This document shows, in pieces, positions 53,793 to 63,635 of a stretch of 64,000 nt of DNA. Origin of the DNA: Pseudomonas sp. DC1.2 (GTDB taxonomy: Bacteria; Pseudomonadota; Gammaproteobacteria; Pseudomonadales; Pseudomonadaceae); NCBI RefSeq assembly GCF_034351645.1, contig NZ_CP133782.1, positions 2,113,001-2,177,000 of the forward strand, in the 5' to 3' direction. Positions within the stretch are counted from its first letter, which is position 1, and each line of letters starts with the position of its first letter. The position numbers were made by a program, and so were the translations under genes. The notes beneath the pieces are model-generated. The model saw only the letters and a program-made list of their open reading frames with translations. It ran no database searches and was not told where the DNA came from.

Positions 53793-54848
53793 TCAGGCGC
53801 TGCGCCATTGCTTTGGGCTGAGGCCAAACCAGCGTTTGAAGGCGCGGGAGAAAGCACTGGTTTCGGAGTAACCCAGGCGGGAGGCGAGTTGGGTGATGCT
53901 GATGTTTTGCTGCTTTAGGTGCGCCATGGCGCAGGTCTGGCGAATCTGGTCCAACAACTGGGTGAAACTCAAACCCTGATCGCGCAGTTTGCGTTGCAGT
54001 GCCCATTCGGACAGGTCCAAGGCCTGTGCCACCTGTTCGAGGGTCGGTTCGCCCAGGGGCAGGATGGCCAAAATCGCTTGGCTTGCCTGATCCCGCAGGC
54101 TGACCTCACAGCCGCTGTCGCCCACTTGGCGGATGGCATCCCTGATCAGCATCAGCAGCATGGGATCGCTGCCGGGCATGGCTTTACCGATCACGTCTTG
54201 CTTGGGGATCAGCAACGAGTTGCAGTCCTGAGCAAAATGCACGTCAGCGCCGAAGTGTTCGCGATGCTCTTGCCAGTCCTGTGGTTTGGCATGTTCGAAT
54301 GTCACTTCCCGAGGCGCCCAGCTTTGTCCGAGCACATTGCGCATCAGGTTGGTGGCCATGCCCATGGTCAGTTCGGCGTCTTGGCGACGTTGGTTGATGG
54401 CCCCGTGACGCACCTGATAATTGAAGCGGTAGCAATCACCCTGGTCCACCAACTGAATCAAGGTGCTGTGTTGATGGAACGGGAAGGCGTCGGCGAAGTT
54501 GATCAATGCGTGTTCCAGCGTGGCCGAACACAGGCCGATGTAGCCGAGCAAACCGAGGGCTTGCGGCTGGAATTGCTGGCCATAGCGCAGGCCGAAGTTG
54601 TCGCAATGGGTTTGCCGAGCGGCTTCTTCCAGCACTGCGCAGTAATTGGGCAGGGGCAGGCTGAGCGTCGGGTGCAGGAGCTGTTCGGGGTCAATGCCCG
54701 CATGGCCGAAGATCCGGTCCAGATCGCCGCCATGCTCAACGATAAAACCGTCCAGGCCATTGGCCGCCGCCGACAGCACACCGCAATTGCCAGCGCCGGT
54801 TGCGTTCACCGCGTTCACTGGAGAAGACGAAAACAGGGTCGGGTGCAT
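53793..54848 (-). CDS. AraC-family regulator, likely of ethanolamine utilisation
   Basis: A 351-residue regulator with the OruR/ArgR-like N-terminal arabinose-type domain (about 30-215, GLLGYIGLCSATLEHALINFADAFPFHQ) and C-terminal AraC double helix-turn-helix (about 255-348, ISITQLASRLGYSETSAFSRAFKRWFGLSPKQWR). It is divergent from the ethanolamine permease, eutB and eutC genes. In pseudomonads an AraC protein called EutR, induced by ethanolamine, activates eutBC, so this is the likely identity; the symbol is withheld because it is inferred from position. Confidence 0.85.
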   Translation of the reverse strand: MHPTLFSSSPVNAVNATGAGNCGVLSAAANGLDGFIVEHGGDLDRIFGHAGIDPEQLLHPTLSLPLPNYCAVLEEAARQTHCDNFGLRYGQQFQPQALGLLGYIGLCSATLEHALINFADAFPFHQHSTLIQLVDQGDCYRFNYQVRHGAINQRRQDAELTMGMATNLMRNVLGQSWAPREVTFEHAKPQDWQEHREHFGADVHFAQDCNSLLIPKQDVIGKAMPGSDPMLLMLIRDAIRQVGDSGCEVSLRDQASQAILAILPLGEPTLEQVAQALDLSEWALQRKLRDQGLSFTQLLDQIRQTCAMAHLKQQNISITQLASRLGYSETSAFSRAFKRWFGLSPKQWRSA

Positions 54849-54899
54849 GAGGGGAGCAGCCGTAATTAAGTGTATGAATGAAGCTCAAGCAAATGTCAT

Positions 54900-54953
54900 A
54901 CCTTGTTACGTACCCAGCCGGTTAATGTCTGTCCACTGGCGGTAACACAAGGT
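54900..54953. promoter_or_regulatory. Long-spaced inverted repeat in the araC/eut divergent region
   Basis: ACCTTGTTAC and GTAACACAAGGT face each other across 32 bases within the 313-base gap between the AraC and ethanolamine permease genes. They contain TGTTAC/GTAACA half-sites like those near the CrcY promoter, so CbrB control is possible, or they are the AraC-type site. The rest of the gap (54954-55161) shows nothing else. Confidence 0.5.
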
Positions 54954-55161
54954 AAAAAAGCGCGTTGCAGGCGCTCATCGATGACCTGATTTGAGGCATG
55001 ACCGACGATTCATGCGCCGCCTTGCAGCACGGGGCTACAGGTGGCCGGAAACTTGACCGCACAGCACAAAACCGGCGTTCTCGGGTCAAGCCTTGAGGCG
55101 GTTGGCGTGATTATTCTCGATTCCAGGCAATGACCTTCGCTTGGCTTTCGGGGTACACGAC

Positions 55162-56517
55162 ATGACTGTTTCACAACTCAAACCGACATTGGGCACCCTG
55201 CATTTATGGGGACTGGCCGTAGGGCTGGTGATTTCCGGCGAATACTTTGGCTGGAGCTATGGCTGGGGAACGGCAGGCACGCTGGGCTTTCTCTGCACCA
55301 CCCTGATGGTGGCAGTGATGTACACCTGTTTCATTTTCAGCTTCACCGAACTGACAACCGCAATCCCTAATGCGGGCGGTCCTTTCGCTTATAGCCTGCG
55401 AGCGTTCGGTGTCACTGGCGGGACGATTGCCGGTCTGGCCACGTTGATTGAATTTGTTTTCGCACCGCCCGCCATCGCGATGGCCATTGGCGCCTACCTC
55501 AATGTCCAGTATCCGGGGCTTGATCCAAAGTGGGCCGCAGTGGGGGCCTACGTTGTGTTCATGACCCTCAATATCGTGGGCGTGAACATTGCCGCCACCT
55601 TTGAACTGGTGGTAACCATACTCGCCGTTGCAGAACTGCTGGTGTTCATGGGCGTGGTAGCGCCTGGCTTCAGCTTCAGTAACTTCGTGTTGGGCGGCTG
55701 GGCCGGCTCTGACACGTTCGGCGCGCCGGCCATCAGCGGCATGTTCGCGGCGATTCCGTTTGCCATCTGGTTTTTCCTGGCCATTGAAGGCGTCGCGATG
55801 GCTGCCGAAGAGGCCAAGGATCCCAAGCGCACCATTCCTCGGGCCTACATCGCGGGTATTTTGACCCTGGTGGTGCTGGCGATCGGTGTGATGGTCATGG
55901 CCGGCGGCGTCGGCGACTGGCGGACCCTGTCCAACATCAACGACCCGCTGCCACAGGCGATGAAAACAGTCGTTGGTAGCAACTCTAACTGGATGCACAT
56001 GCTGGTATGGATTGGCTTGTTTGGCCTGGTCGCCAGTTTTCACGGAATTATTCTTGGCTACTCGCGGCAGTTCTTCGCCCTGGCCCGTGCCGGTTTCCTG
56101 CCCGCCAGCCTGGCCAAACTGTCACGTTTCCAGACGCCACACCGGGCGATCATCGCCGGTGGCCTGGTTGGCATCGCCTCGATTCTCAGCGATGGAGTGA
56201 TCAGCTTGCAGGGCATGAGCCTGACGGCTGCGATGATCACGATGGCGGTGTTCGGCGCCATTGTGATGTACATCATCAGCATGCTCAGCCTGTTCAAACT
56301 GCGTAAAAGCGAACCGAATCTGGAACGCAGCTTCCGTGCCCCAGGTTACCCATTCGTCCCGGCCATCGCCTTGGTCCTGGCCGTGGTGTGCCTGGCAGCG
56401 ATGATCTGGTTCAACCTCGTCATCGGCGCGATCTTCCTCGGTCTGATGGTGGTGGGCGCGCTGTTCTCTAAAGTGGTCCGCCGCCGCGGTGCCGTCGCAC
56501 TCTTGGCCGCTCAGTAA
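55162..56517 (+). CDS. eat: Ethanolamine permease
   Basis: A 451-residue amino acid-polyamine-organocation transporter with 12 predicted helices. The start LHLWGLAVGLVISGEYFGWSYGWG and the PFAIWFFLAIEGVAMAAEEAKDPKRTIPRAY segment match ethanolamine permeases (TIGR00908 type) that precede eutBC in pseudomonads. It imports ethanolamine by proton symport or exchange. ATG 55162 has GGGG 8 bases upstream. EutB begins 17 bases after its stop, so the genes form an operon. The symbol follows common usage in the family. Confidence 0.92.
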   Translation: MTVSQLKPTLGTLHLWGLAVGLVISGEYFGWSYGWGTAGTLGFLCTTLMVAVMYTCFIFSFTELTTAIPNAGGPFAYSLRAFGVTGGTIAGLATLIEFVFAPPAIAMAIGAYLNVQYPGLDPKWAAVGAYVVFMTLNIVGVNIAATFELVVTILAVAELLVFMGVVAPGFSFSNFVLGGWAGSDTFGAPAISGMFAAIPFAIWFFLAIEGVAMAAEEAKDPKRTIPRAYIAGILTLVVLAIGVMVMAGGVGDWRTLSNINDPLPQAMKTVVGSNSNWMHMLVWIGLFGLVASFHGIILGYSRQFFALARAGFLPASLAKLSRFQTPHRAIIAGGLVGIASILSDGVISLQGMSLTAAMITMAVFGAIVMYIISMLSLFKLRKSEPNLERSFRAPGYPFVPAIALVLAVVCLAAMIWFNLVIGAIFLGLMVVGALFSKVVRRRGAVALLAAQ

Positions 56518-56533
56518 TATAAGGACGCTGTCG

Positions 56534-57925
56534 ATGAGCTTCTCCCACAGCATTGGCGGGATGACCTGGCGCTTTGAAAGCTTGCGCGAATTAATGGCAA
56601 AGGCGAGTCCCGCGCGCTCTGGCGACTTCCTTGCGCAAGTCGCGGCGGCCAGCGATGCCGAGCGTGCCGCCGCACAGATGACGCTGGCCGATGTGCCGCT
56701 CAAGCGTTTTCTCAATGACGCCTTGATCCCCTACGAACAGGATGAGGTCACGCGCTTGATTATGGACAGCCACGATCAAGTCGCCTTTGCCCCGGTCAGT
56801 CACCTGACCGTGGGCGGGTTTCGCGATTGGCTGTTGGGCGACGAGGCCACCGACGTCAGCCTTAAGGCACTGGCGCCGGGGTTGACCCCGGAGATGGTGG
56901 CTGCGGTGTCGAAGATCATGCGCGTGCAAGACCTGGTGCTGGTGGCGCAGAAAATTCGGGTGGTCACGCGCTTTCGCAATACGGTGGGCCTGCGGGGGCG
57001 GATGTCGACGCGCTTGCAACCCAACCACCCGACCGATGATCCGGCCGGGATTGCCGCCAGCGTCCTCGATGGCCTGCTGTACGGTAATGGCGACGCGATG
57101 ATCGGGATCAACCCGGCCACCGACAGCCTCAGTGCGATCAGCGAATTGTTGAAGATGCTCGACGGCGTGATCCGCCATTACGAGATTCCCACTCAGTCCT
57201 GTGTGCTGACCCACGTCACTTCATCGGTGGCGGCGATTGAAAAGGGTGTGCCACTGGACCTGGTGTTTCAGTCCATCGCGGGCACGGAGGCGGCGAACAG
57301 TAGTTTCGGTATCAGCCTGGAAATTTTGCGCGAAGGCTACGAAGCGGGTCTGAGCCTGAATCGCGGCACAGTGGGCAAAAACCTGATGTATTTCGAAACC
57401 GGGCAGGGCAGTGCGTTGTCGGCCAATGCGCACTTTGGCGTCGACCAGCAAACCTGCGAAGCCCGCGCCTATGCTGTGGCCCGGCACTTCGACCCGTTTC
57501 TGGTTAACACCGTGGTCGGTTTTATCGGCCCGGAGTACCTGTACAACGGCAAGCAAATTATCCGTGCGGGCCTTGAAGATCACTTCTGCGGCAAGCTGCT
57601 GGGCGTGCCCATGGGCTGTGACATTTGTTACACCAACCACGCCGAAGCCGATCAGGACGATATGGACGTGCTGCTGACGTTACTGGGTGTAGCCGGGATC
57701 AACTTCATCATGGGCATCCCGGGTTCTGACGACATCATGCTCAATTACCAGACCACCTCGTTTCACGACGCACTGTATGCGCGCAAGACCATGGGGCTGC
57801 GCCCGGCGCCGGAGTTCGAGGCATGGCTGGCGCGCATGGACATCCTGCGTCAGGACGATAACGGCTTGCGTCTGGGCGGTGGCGTACCGCCGATATTCCG
57901 TCAGGCACTGGCGCGGCTAACGTGA
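56534..57925 (+). CDS. eutB: Ethanolamine ammonia-lyase heavy chain
   Basis: A 463-residue large subunit of adenosylcobalamin-dependent ethanolamine ammonia-lyase, which converts ethanolamine to acetaldehyde and ammonia. Substrate-barrel landmarks (RFRNTVGLRGRMSTRLQPNHPTDD, NRGTVGKNLMYFETGQGS, GIPGSDDIMLNYQTTS) are intact. AAGGA lies 10 bases before ATG 56534; the frame extends 15 codons further upstream within the permease gene without support. It works as a complex with EutC, encoded 9 bases downstream. No shell proteins or EutA reactivase are nearby, indicating the simple, non-microcompartment form of pseudomonads. Confidence 0.95.
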   Translation: MSFSHSIGGMTWRFESLRELMAKASPARSGDFLAQVAAASDAERAAAQMTLADVPLKRFLNDALIPYEQDEVTRLIMDSHDQVAFAPVSHLTVGGFRDWLLGDEATDVSLKALAPGLTPEMVAAVSKIMRVQDLVLVAQKIRVVTRFRNTVGLRGRMSTRLQPNHPTDDPAGIAASVLDGLLYGNGDAMIGINPATDSLSAISELLKMLDGVIRHYEIPTQSCVLTHVTSSVAAIEKGVPLDLVFQSIAGTEAANSSFGISLEILREGYEAGLSLNRGTVGKNLMYFETGQGSALSANAHFGVDQQTCEARAYAVARHFDPFLVNTVVGFIGPEYLYNGKQIIRAGLEDHFCGKLLGVPMGCDICYTNHAEADQDDMDVLLTLLGVAGINFIMGIPGSDDIMLNYQTTSFHDALYARKTMGLRPAPEFEAWLARMDILRQDDNGLRLGGGVPPIFRQALARLT

Positions 57926-57934
57926 GGAACTGCC

Positions 57935-58759
57935 ATGCAAGACCCTGAAGATCCGCTGCACCTGGACGTCTGGAGATCGCTGCGCCAACTGACCTCGGCG
58001 CGCATTGGCTTGGGGCAGGCGGGCACCAGCCTGCCCAGCACGGCTCAACTGGATTTCCAGTTTGCGCATGCCCAGGCACGCGACGCGGTGCATCTGCCAT
58101 TCGATCCTGGGGCGATTACGGAAAACCTCGCTGGCCGTCAACGCGAAACCTTGACCCTACACAGTGCTGCACCGAACCGTGACACGTACTTGCAGCGTCC
58201 GGACCTCGGGCGCCGGTTGTGTGACGCCTCGGTTCAGCAGCTTTGCACCCATGCGCTACAGCATGCGGGTGGCTACGATCTGGCGCTGGTGGTGGCCGAC
58301 GGTTTGTCGTCGCTGGCAGCGTCGCGTCACAGCCTGCCGATGCTCGAACGCATCGACGAATTGGCTCGCGCCGAAGGCTGGAGCCTGGCCCCGGTGGTGT
58401 TGGTGGCGCAGGGGCGGGTGGCCGTGGCGGATGAAATCGCCGAGCGTTTGGGCGCCAGAATGGTGGTGATCCTGATCGGCGAAAGGCCGGGTCTCAGCTC
58501 GCCGGACAGCCTCGGTTTGTACTTCACTTTCGCCCCGCGAACAGGCTTGAACGACGCCTCGCGCAACTGTATTTCCAATGTGCGTCTGGAGGGCATGAGC
58601 TACGCGATGGCCGCGCATAAATTGCACTACCTGATGCGTGAAGCCTGGCGTCGGAAATTATCCGGCGTCAACTTGAAGGACGACGCGCCGATGCGCACGC
58701 TGGACGCGGGGGCGGCGCCCAGCCAAGGCAATTTTCTGTTGGCAGCACCTCGGGCCTGA
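57935..58759 (+). CDS. eutC: Ethanolamine ammonia-lyase light chain
   Basis: A 274-residue small subunit that completes the cobalamin site of ethanolamine ammonia-lyase. It shows [49 protein letters not shown] and the C-terminal [24 protein letters not shown] of the family. GAGGA precedes ATG 57935. EutB and EutC need vitamin B12; no B12 riboswitch was seen before the operon. Acetaldehyde should pass to an aldehyde dehydrogenase encoded outside this window. Confidence 0.94.
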   Translation: MQDPEDPLHLDVWRSLRQLTSARIGLGQAGTSLPSTAQLDFQFAHAQARDAVHLPFDPGAITENLAGRQRETLTLHSAAPNRDTYLQRPDLGRRLCDASVQQLCTHALQHAGGYDLALVVADGLSSLAASRHSLPMLERIDELARAEGWSLAPVVLVAQGRVAVADEIAERLGARMVVILIGERPGLSSPDSLGLYFTFAPRTGLNDASRNCISNVRLEGMSYAMAAHKLHYLMREAWRRKLSGVNLKDDAPMRTLDAGAAPSQGNFLLAAPRA

Positions 58760-58846
58760 CCGGCCGGCCTTTCACCCAATCATTTCCAGGCACCGTCCGC
58801 GATTGTGCCGCTGCCGACGGTCGTTCCCGACATCAAAATGTCATCT

Positions 58847-58861
58847 GTTCATCGCGTGAAC
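58847..58861. promoter_or_regulatory. Candidate LacI-type operator
   Basis: The inverted repeat GTTCA - TCGCG - TGAAC, with a central CG as common for LacI-family sites, lies 56 bases before the lacI-type gene. Confidence 0.45.
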
Positions 58862-58916
58862 GCCATGTTCGCTGAGTAATGTTCTCGCCAATGAGATCGA
58901 TCTCAAGCGAGTGACA

Positions 58917-59936
58917 ATGACTGATTTAAAAGAGGTTGCACGACTGGCAGGTGTCTCGCGGGCGACTGCCGCGCGCACGTTTGCCTCCCCTGAAGTGGTG
59001 CGTCCGGCGACCCGCGAGCAAGTCTTCGCCGCTGCCCGCGAACTGGGTTTTCGGCCCAATCGCCTTGGCCGTCAACTGCGCCTGCAAACCACCAACCTGA
59101 TCGGTGTGGTGGTCCCCAACCTGCTGAATCCGGTGTTCGCCGAGCAGTTCCAGGCCATGGAACGGGCGGCGCGCTTGCAGGGCTACAACTTGTTGTTGGC
59201 GACCACCGACTACAGCAGCGAGCGCGAAAGCGCGGTGGTCGAGGAACTGCTGCGACAACGCGTCGATGGCTTGGTGCTGACCGTCACCGACGCCGAAAGC
59301 AACCGCGTGCTGCAAAGCCTTGCCAGCGAGGACACACCCTTCGTGCTGGCCTATCACCAACCCGGTAATCCGCACTACAGCGCCGTGTCTGTCGATAACC
59401 GTGCCGGCATGGCGCTGGCTACACGTTACTTGCTGGACGCAGGGCATCGGCGCATTGGCATGGTCGCCGGTCCGGCGTTGCAGTCTGACCGCGCGCGCCT
59501 GCGTTACGCCGGTTACTGCGACGCCATGCGTGAGCGCGGGCTCGACAGCCTGTCGGTGATCGAAATGCCCGCTCATACCCAGGCCGATTTCGCCGCCCTT
59601 GAACCGTTGTTGTTGGGACCGCAAGCACCGAGCGCGTTGGTCTGCTCCAACGATTTGCTGGCGATCAGCCTGATCGCCGAGCTGCGGCGCCACGGCTGGA
59701 ACGTTCCGCGGCAACTGTCGGTGATCGGTTTTGATGGCATCGCTCTCGGCACGCAGATGCACCCGACGCTGTGCAGCGTGGTGCAGCCGATCGCGACGCT
59801 GGCCAGCACCGTGATTGATCAGTTGTTGGCGCAGATCGCTGGCGGCGCCCCCATTTCTCATTGCCTGCCTTGCCATGTCCGGCCAGGTGAAAGTACTCAA
59901 CCCTACGAGGAGACGCTTGATGATCCGCTTCACTAA
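58917..59936 (+). CDS. LacI-family transcriptional regulator
   Basis: A 339-residue LacI/GalR protein: N-terminal helix-turn-helix (about 2-48, LKEVARLAGVSRATAARTFASPEVVRPATREQVFAAARELGFRPN) and periplasmic-binding-like effector domain (about 58-330). ATG 58917 is used; GTG 58911 gives two extra residues. Its 3' end overlaps the substrate-binding-protein gene by 17 bases, so it is cotranscribed with the ABC importer it presumably controls. It shows strong resemblance to sugar-type LacI repressors, but the ligand here may be a phosphodiester or its product. Confidence 0.88.
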   Translation: MTDLKEVARLAGVSRATAARTFASPEVVRPATREQVFAAARELGFRPNRLGRQLRLQTTNLIGVVVPNLLNPVFAEQFQAMERAARLQGYNLLLATTDYSSERESAVVEELLRQRVDGLVLTVTDAESNRVLQSLASEDTPFVLAYHQPGNPHYSAVSVDNRAGMALATRYLLDAGHRRIGMVAGPALQSDRARLRYAGYCDAMRERGLDSLSVIEMPAHTQADFAALEPLLLGPQAPSALVCSNDLLAISLIAELRRHGWNVPRQLSVIGFDGIALGTQMHPTLCSVVQPIATLASTVIDQLLAQIAGGAPISHCLPCHVRPGESTQPYEETLDDPLH

Positions 59937-60924
59937 AACCCTGTCGGCGTTACTGCTGTGTGGTGTGGCCAGCCTGGCCCAGGCCGCTGAAACAGCGATT
60001 TGTTACAACTGCCCGCCGGAGTGGGCGGACTGGGGCACGCAACTCAAGGCGATTGACGACGCCACGGGCGTGCAGGTGCCGCTGGACAACAAAAACTCCG
60101 GCCAGTCCTTGGCACAGTTGGTCGCAGAGCAAGCCGCTCCGGTGGCGGACGTGGTGTATTACGGTGTGACGTTCGGTTTGCAAGCGCAAAAAGCCGGGGT
60201 GGTCGGGACCTATAAACCCAAGGGTTGGGAGCAGATTCCGGACGGTTTGAAAGACCCCGAGGGGCACTGGTTTGCAATTCATTCGGGCACGCTTGGGATC
60301 ATGGTCAACGTCGATGCGCTGGGGGGCTTGCCGGTTCCGCAAAGCTGGGCCGACCTGCTCAAACCTGAATACAAAGGCATGGTCGGTTACCTTGATCCGT
60401 CCAGTGCGTTTGTCGGTTACGTCTCGGCCGTCGCGATTAACCAAGCCATGGGCGGCACCCTGGACAACTTTGCCCCCGCCATCGATTATTTCCAGAAGCT
60501 GGCAAAAAACGCTCCCATCGTGCCCAAGCAAACCGCGTATGCGCGGGTGCTTTCCGGTGAGCTGCCGATCCTCGTCGACTACGACTTCAATGCCTACCGT
60601 GCCCGCTATAAAGACCAGGCTAACGTCGCGTTCGTGATCCCTAAAGAAGGCAGCATCAGCGTGCCTTATGTGATGAGCATGGTCGGCAACGCGCCCCATC
60701 GTGCCAACGCCGAAAAGGTTCTTGATTTTGTGCTGTCCGACCAAGGCCAGGCGTTGTGGGCCAAGGCGTATCTGCGCCCGGTTCGAGACATGAAGATGCC
60801 GGCCGAGGTCGCCGCGCAGTTCCTGCCGGACAGCGACTACGCGCGCGCCGGGGTGGTCAATTACGAAAAAATGGCGGCGGTGCAGGAAGCCTTTGCGGCG
60901 CGTTATCTGAGTGAGGTCAAGTAA
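59920..60924 (+). CDS. ABC transporter substrate-binding protein (AfuA/PhnS-like fold)
   Basis: A 334-residue precursor with signal peptide (to about SLAQAAE), then a type-II periplasmic binding fold (YYGVTFGLQAQKAGVVGTY, SGTLGIMVNVDALGG, GYLDPSSAFVGYVSAV). This subfamily binds iron, phosphonates, phosphorylated or other anions. The gene begins inside the 3' end of the LacI gene with a GAGGAGA ribosome site. Followed directly by permeases, ATPase and a phosphodiesterase, it suggests that the ligand is a phosphodiester such as a glycerophospho-alcohol (inference). It has a conserved CYNCP pair after cleavage. Confidence 0.85.
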   Translation: MIRFTKTLSALLLCGVASLAQAAETAICYNCPPEWADWGTQLKAIDDATGVQVPLDNKNSGQSLAQLVAEQAAPVADVVYYGVTFGLQAQKAGVVGTYKPKGWEQIPDGLKDPEGHWFAIHSGTLGIMVNVDALGGLPVPQSWADLLKPEYKGMVGYLDPSSAFVGYVSAVAINQAMGGTLDNFAPAIDYFQKLAKNAPIVPKQTAYARVLSGELPILVDYDFNAYRARYKDQANVAFVIPKEGSISVPYVMSMVGNAPHRANAEKVLDFVLSDQGQALWAKAYLRPVRDMKMPAEVAAQFLPDSDYARAGVVNYEKMAAVQEAFAARYLSEVK

Positions 60925-61794
60925 GTGACGACTGTGCGGGTCAATGCGCGGGACGTCTGGTCCCACCGCCGTGTTTTACAGCGCTTGCGACCAACGGCTG
61001 CTTGGGCGCTGGCCCCGGCGGCAACGGTGCTGTTTGCGTTCTGGCTGCTGCCACTGGCGCAGTTGATGGTGCTCGGCGGGCAACGTCGCGAGGGCGGCGA
61101 CAGCGGCTATTGGCAAGTGCTGAGCAGCGCGCAATACCTCGGCAGCCTGGCGCAAACCTGCGTTCTCGCGGCAGTGGTGACACTGGCGGCGTTGCTGGTC
61201 GGCGGCATCAGTGGGTTGTTTCTTGCTCGTCAGCATTTTTTCGGGCGCTCGGCGTTGGTCGCTTTGTTGACGTTTCCGCTGGCCTTTCCCGGTGTGGTGG
61301 TTGGCTTTCTGGTGATTCTGCTGGCCGGCCGTCAAGGACTGTTTGCCGCGCTGGGCCTGGAGTTGGCGGGGGAGCGCTGGATTTTCGCTTACTCGCTGAC
61401 GGGGTTGTTCATCGGCTATCTGTATTTCTCGATTCCGCGAGTGATCCTCACGGTGATGGCCGCGTGTGAAAGCCTTGATCGCAGCCTGGAAGAAGCCGCA
61501 CATTCACTCGGCGCCGGGCATTGGCGGGTGGTCTGCGATGTGATCGTGCCGGGGCTGGCGCCGGCGCTCGTGTCCTGCGGGGCTATTTGTTTCGCAACCT
61601 CGATGGGGGCGTTTGGCACCGCGTTCACCTTGGGCACACGGCTGAACGTGACGCCCGTGGCGATCTATAACGTGTTCACCAACTACGCCAATTTCAGCGT
61701 GGCCGCTGCGCTGTCAGTCGTCCTCGGCGCCGTCACGTGGACGGTGCTATTGCTGGCACGGCGGTTGGCCAAACAGTCGGGGACGGTCTTGTGA
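60925..61794 (+). CDS. ABC transporter permease
   Basis: A 289-residue inner-membrane permease with six predicted helices and an EAA loop (LDRSLEEAAHSLGAGHWRVVCDVIVPGL). It starts with GTG right after the binding-protein stop, so expression is coupled. It pairs with the following permease. It resembles the PhnU/PotB-type permeases of the sulfate-iron-phosphonate cluster. Confidence 0.87.
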   Translation: MTTVRVNARDVWSHRRVLQRLRPTAAWALAPAATVLFAFWLLPLAQLMVLGGQRREGGDSGYWQVLSSAQYLGSLAQTCVLAAVVTLAALLVGGISGLFLARQHFFGRSALVALLTFPLAFPGVVVGFLVILLAGRQGLFAALGLELAGERWIFAYSLTGLFIGYLYFSIPRVILTVMAACESLDRSLEEAAHSLGAGHWRVVCDVIVPGLAPALVSCGAICFATSMGAFGTAFTLGTRLNVTPVAIYNVFTNYANFSVAAALSVVLGAVTWTVLLLARRLAKQSGTVL

Positions 61795-62585
61795 AGCGCT
61801 CAACATTGTTTATCGCCCAGCTGGTTTTTACCCTGTTGGTCTGTGCCTTTATGTTGGTGCCGGTGCTGATGTCGTTACTGGCCGGGCTGACGCGCAACTA
61901 CTTCGTGGGTGTGAAAAGTGGCCTGACCTTTGATTGGTTGATTCAGGTCTGGCAGGCCTATTCGCCGACGGTCTGGCTGTCGCTGCAATTAGCCGTGGCC
62001 TGCGCCGTGTGCGTCTGCGTGATGGGTGTTCCGGCGGCTTATGCCTTGGTGCGGATGAACAACCGCTTCAGTCGCGCGTTCGAGGAACTGATGGTGCTGC
62101 CGGTGGCGATGCCGGGTTTGGCCAGTGCCTTGGCGTTGCTGTTGACCTATGGCCAGTTCGGCGGGTTTCGTCGCAGTTGGCTGTTCATCCTGGTCGGGCA
62201 TGTGCTGTTTACTTTGCCGTTTTTAGTGCGGCCGGTGATGGCGGTGATGCAGCGCCAGCAGTTGCCGACGCTTGAAGAAGCCGCCGCGAGCCTGGGCGCC
62301 GGGCCGCTCAAGCGCTTTTTCAGTGTGGTGGTGCCCAACTGCCGTGCCGGGATTCTGGCCGGGGTGCTGATGGTCGTCACCCTGTCGCTGGGAGAGTTCA
62401 ACCTGACCTGGATGCTCCACACACCGATGACCAAAACCTTGCCGGTGGGCCTCGCCGACAGTTATGCCTCGGCGCGGCTGGAAGTGGCCAGTGCCTACAC
62501 CCTCATATTTCTGTTGATGATCGTGCCGCTGCTGATTGCGTTGCAGGCCATCAGCGCCCGTCTGTCTCGTGGAGAGCGTCGATGA
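61791..62585 (+). CDS. ABC transporter permease
   Basis: A 264-residue permease with the EAA-loop (LEEAAASLGAGPLKRFFSVVVPNCRAG) and PotC/PhnV-like helices. GTG 61791 overlaps the upstream TGA (GTGA). A longer open frame from 61737 would lie within the first permease and is not used. Its stop overlaps the ATPase start (ATGA). Confidence 0.87.
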   Translation: MKRSTLFIAQLVFTLLVCAFMLVPVLMSLLAGLTRNYFVGVKSGLTFDWLIQVWQAYSPTVWLSLQLAVACAVCVCVMGVPAAYALVRMNNRFSRAFEELMVLPVAMPGLASALALLLTYGQFGGFRRSWLFILVGHVLFTLPFLVRPVMAVMQRQQLPTLEEAAASLGAGPLKRFFSVVVPNCRAGILAGVLMVVTLSLGEFNLTWMLHTPMTKTLPVGLADSYASARLEVASAYTLIFLLMIVPLLIALQAISARLSRGERR

Positions 62586-63613
62586 CCGCAACCCCTATTC
62601 GCCTGCAAGCTTGCCGCAAGGTGTTCTCTGACGGCACCGTTGCGGTGGATGATTTAAACCTGACCATTGAGGCTGGGGAAACCCTGGCGATCCTCGGCCC
62701 GTCTGGTTGCGGTAAAACCACTACGTTGCGCATGATCGCGGGCCTGGAACGCCCGGATGCCGGGCAGATTTTCTTTGCCGACAACGACGTCACGCGCCTG
62801 CCCATCGAACGCCGTGACGTGGGCATGGTGTTTCAGAACTACGCGTTGTTTCCGAACCTGGACGTGGCCGGCAATATTGTTTACGGCCTGAAAATTCGTG
62901 GCCAGTCGCCCGCTGAGCGCAACAAGCGTTGCACCGAGTTACTGGAACTGGTCGGCCTGCAGGACCACGGTAAACGGCGCATTCATGAGTTGTCCGGTGG
63001 TCAGCGCCAGCGCGTCGCGCTTGCCCGTGCGTTGGCACCCAGGCCTCGGGTGTTGCTCCTCGATGAACCGCTGGCGGCGCTGGATGCACAGTTGCGTGAA
63101 CGCTTACGCAGCGAGTTGGATCAATTGCTGCGCAGCCTGCGTATCACCTCTGTGTTCGTCACTCACGACCAGGGCGAGGCCATGGCGCTGGGGGATCGAA
63201 TCCTGGTCATGGAGCACGGTCGCATTGCGCAATTGGCCACGCCGCGAGAAATTTACCAGCAGCCGGCCAATGCCTTTGTTGCCAGTTTTGTCGGCAACCT
63301 CAATGTGTTTTCAGTGATCGAACCTACAGCTCATGGCCTGAAGGTCTGCGGCGGCGAACTGCCGTGGAAGGGCCTTCATGCGCCCACCGTGGTCTACTGC
63401 CGCCCCGAGCATTTGCGCGTGATGGATGGCGAAGGACACGTGCGCGGACGTCTTGTGGGGCAGTTTTTCCAGGGGGCACAAAGTCGCCTGTTAGTGGACG
63501 TCGGAGCGGCGCAGCCGTTGTTGGTCGACAGTCCCGACAGCGTAATTTATGCCACGGGTGCGTTGATTGCGTTGGCCGTTGAACCGCAAGTGCTGTTCAC
63601 CCTGCATTCGTAA
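62582..63613 (+). CDS. ABC transporter ATP-binding protein
   Basis: A 343-residue ATPase with Walker A GPSGCGKTT, signature LSGGQRQRVALARAL, Walker B RVLLLDEPLAALD and switch VFVTHDQGEA, followed by a TOBE domain (about 275-343). Overlaps on both sides bind it to the permeases. The set LacI regulator, binding protein, two permeases and ATPase is a complete importer. Confidence 0.9.
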   Translation: MTATPIRLQACRKVFSDGTVAVDDLNLTIEAGETLAILGPSGCGKTTTLRMIAGLERPDAGQIFFADNDVTRLPIERRDVGMVFQNYALFPNLDVAGNIVYGLKIRGQSPAERNKRCTELLELVGLQDHGKRRIHELSGGQRQRVALARALAPRPRVLLLDEPLAALDAQLRERLRSELDQLLRSLRITSVFVTHDQGEAMALGDRILVMEHGRIAQLATPREIYQQPANAFVASFVGNLNVFSVIEPTAHGLKVCGGELPWKGLHAPTVVYCRPEHLRVMDGEGHVRGRLVGQFFQGAQSRLLVDVGAAQPLLVDSPDSVIYATGALIALAVEPQVLFTLHS

Positions 63614-63635
63614 TGTCTTTTTTAGAGCGCTTACT

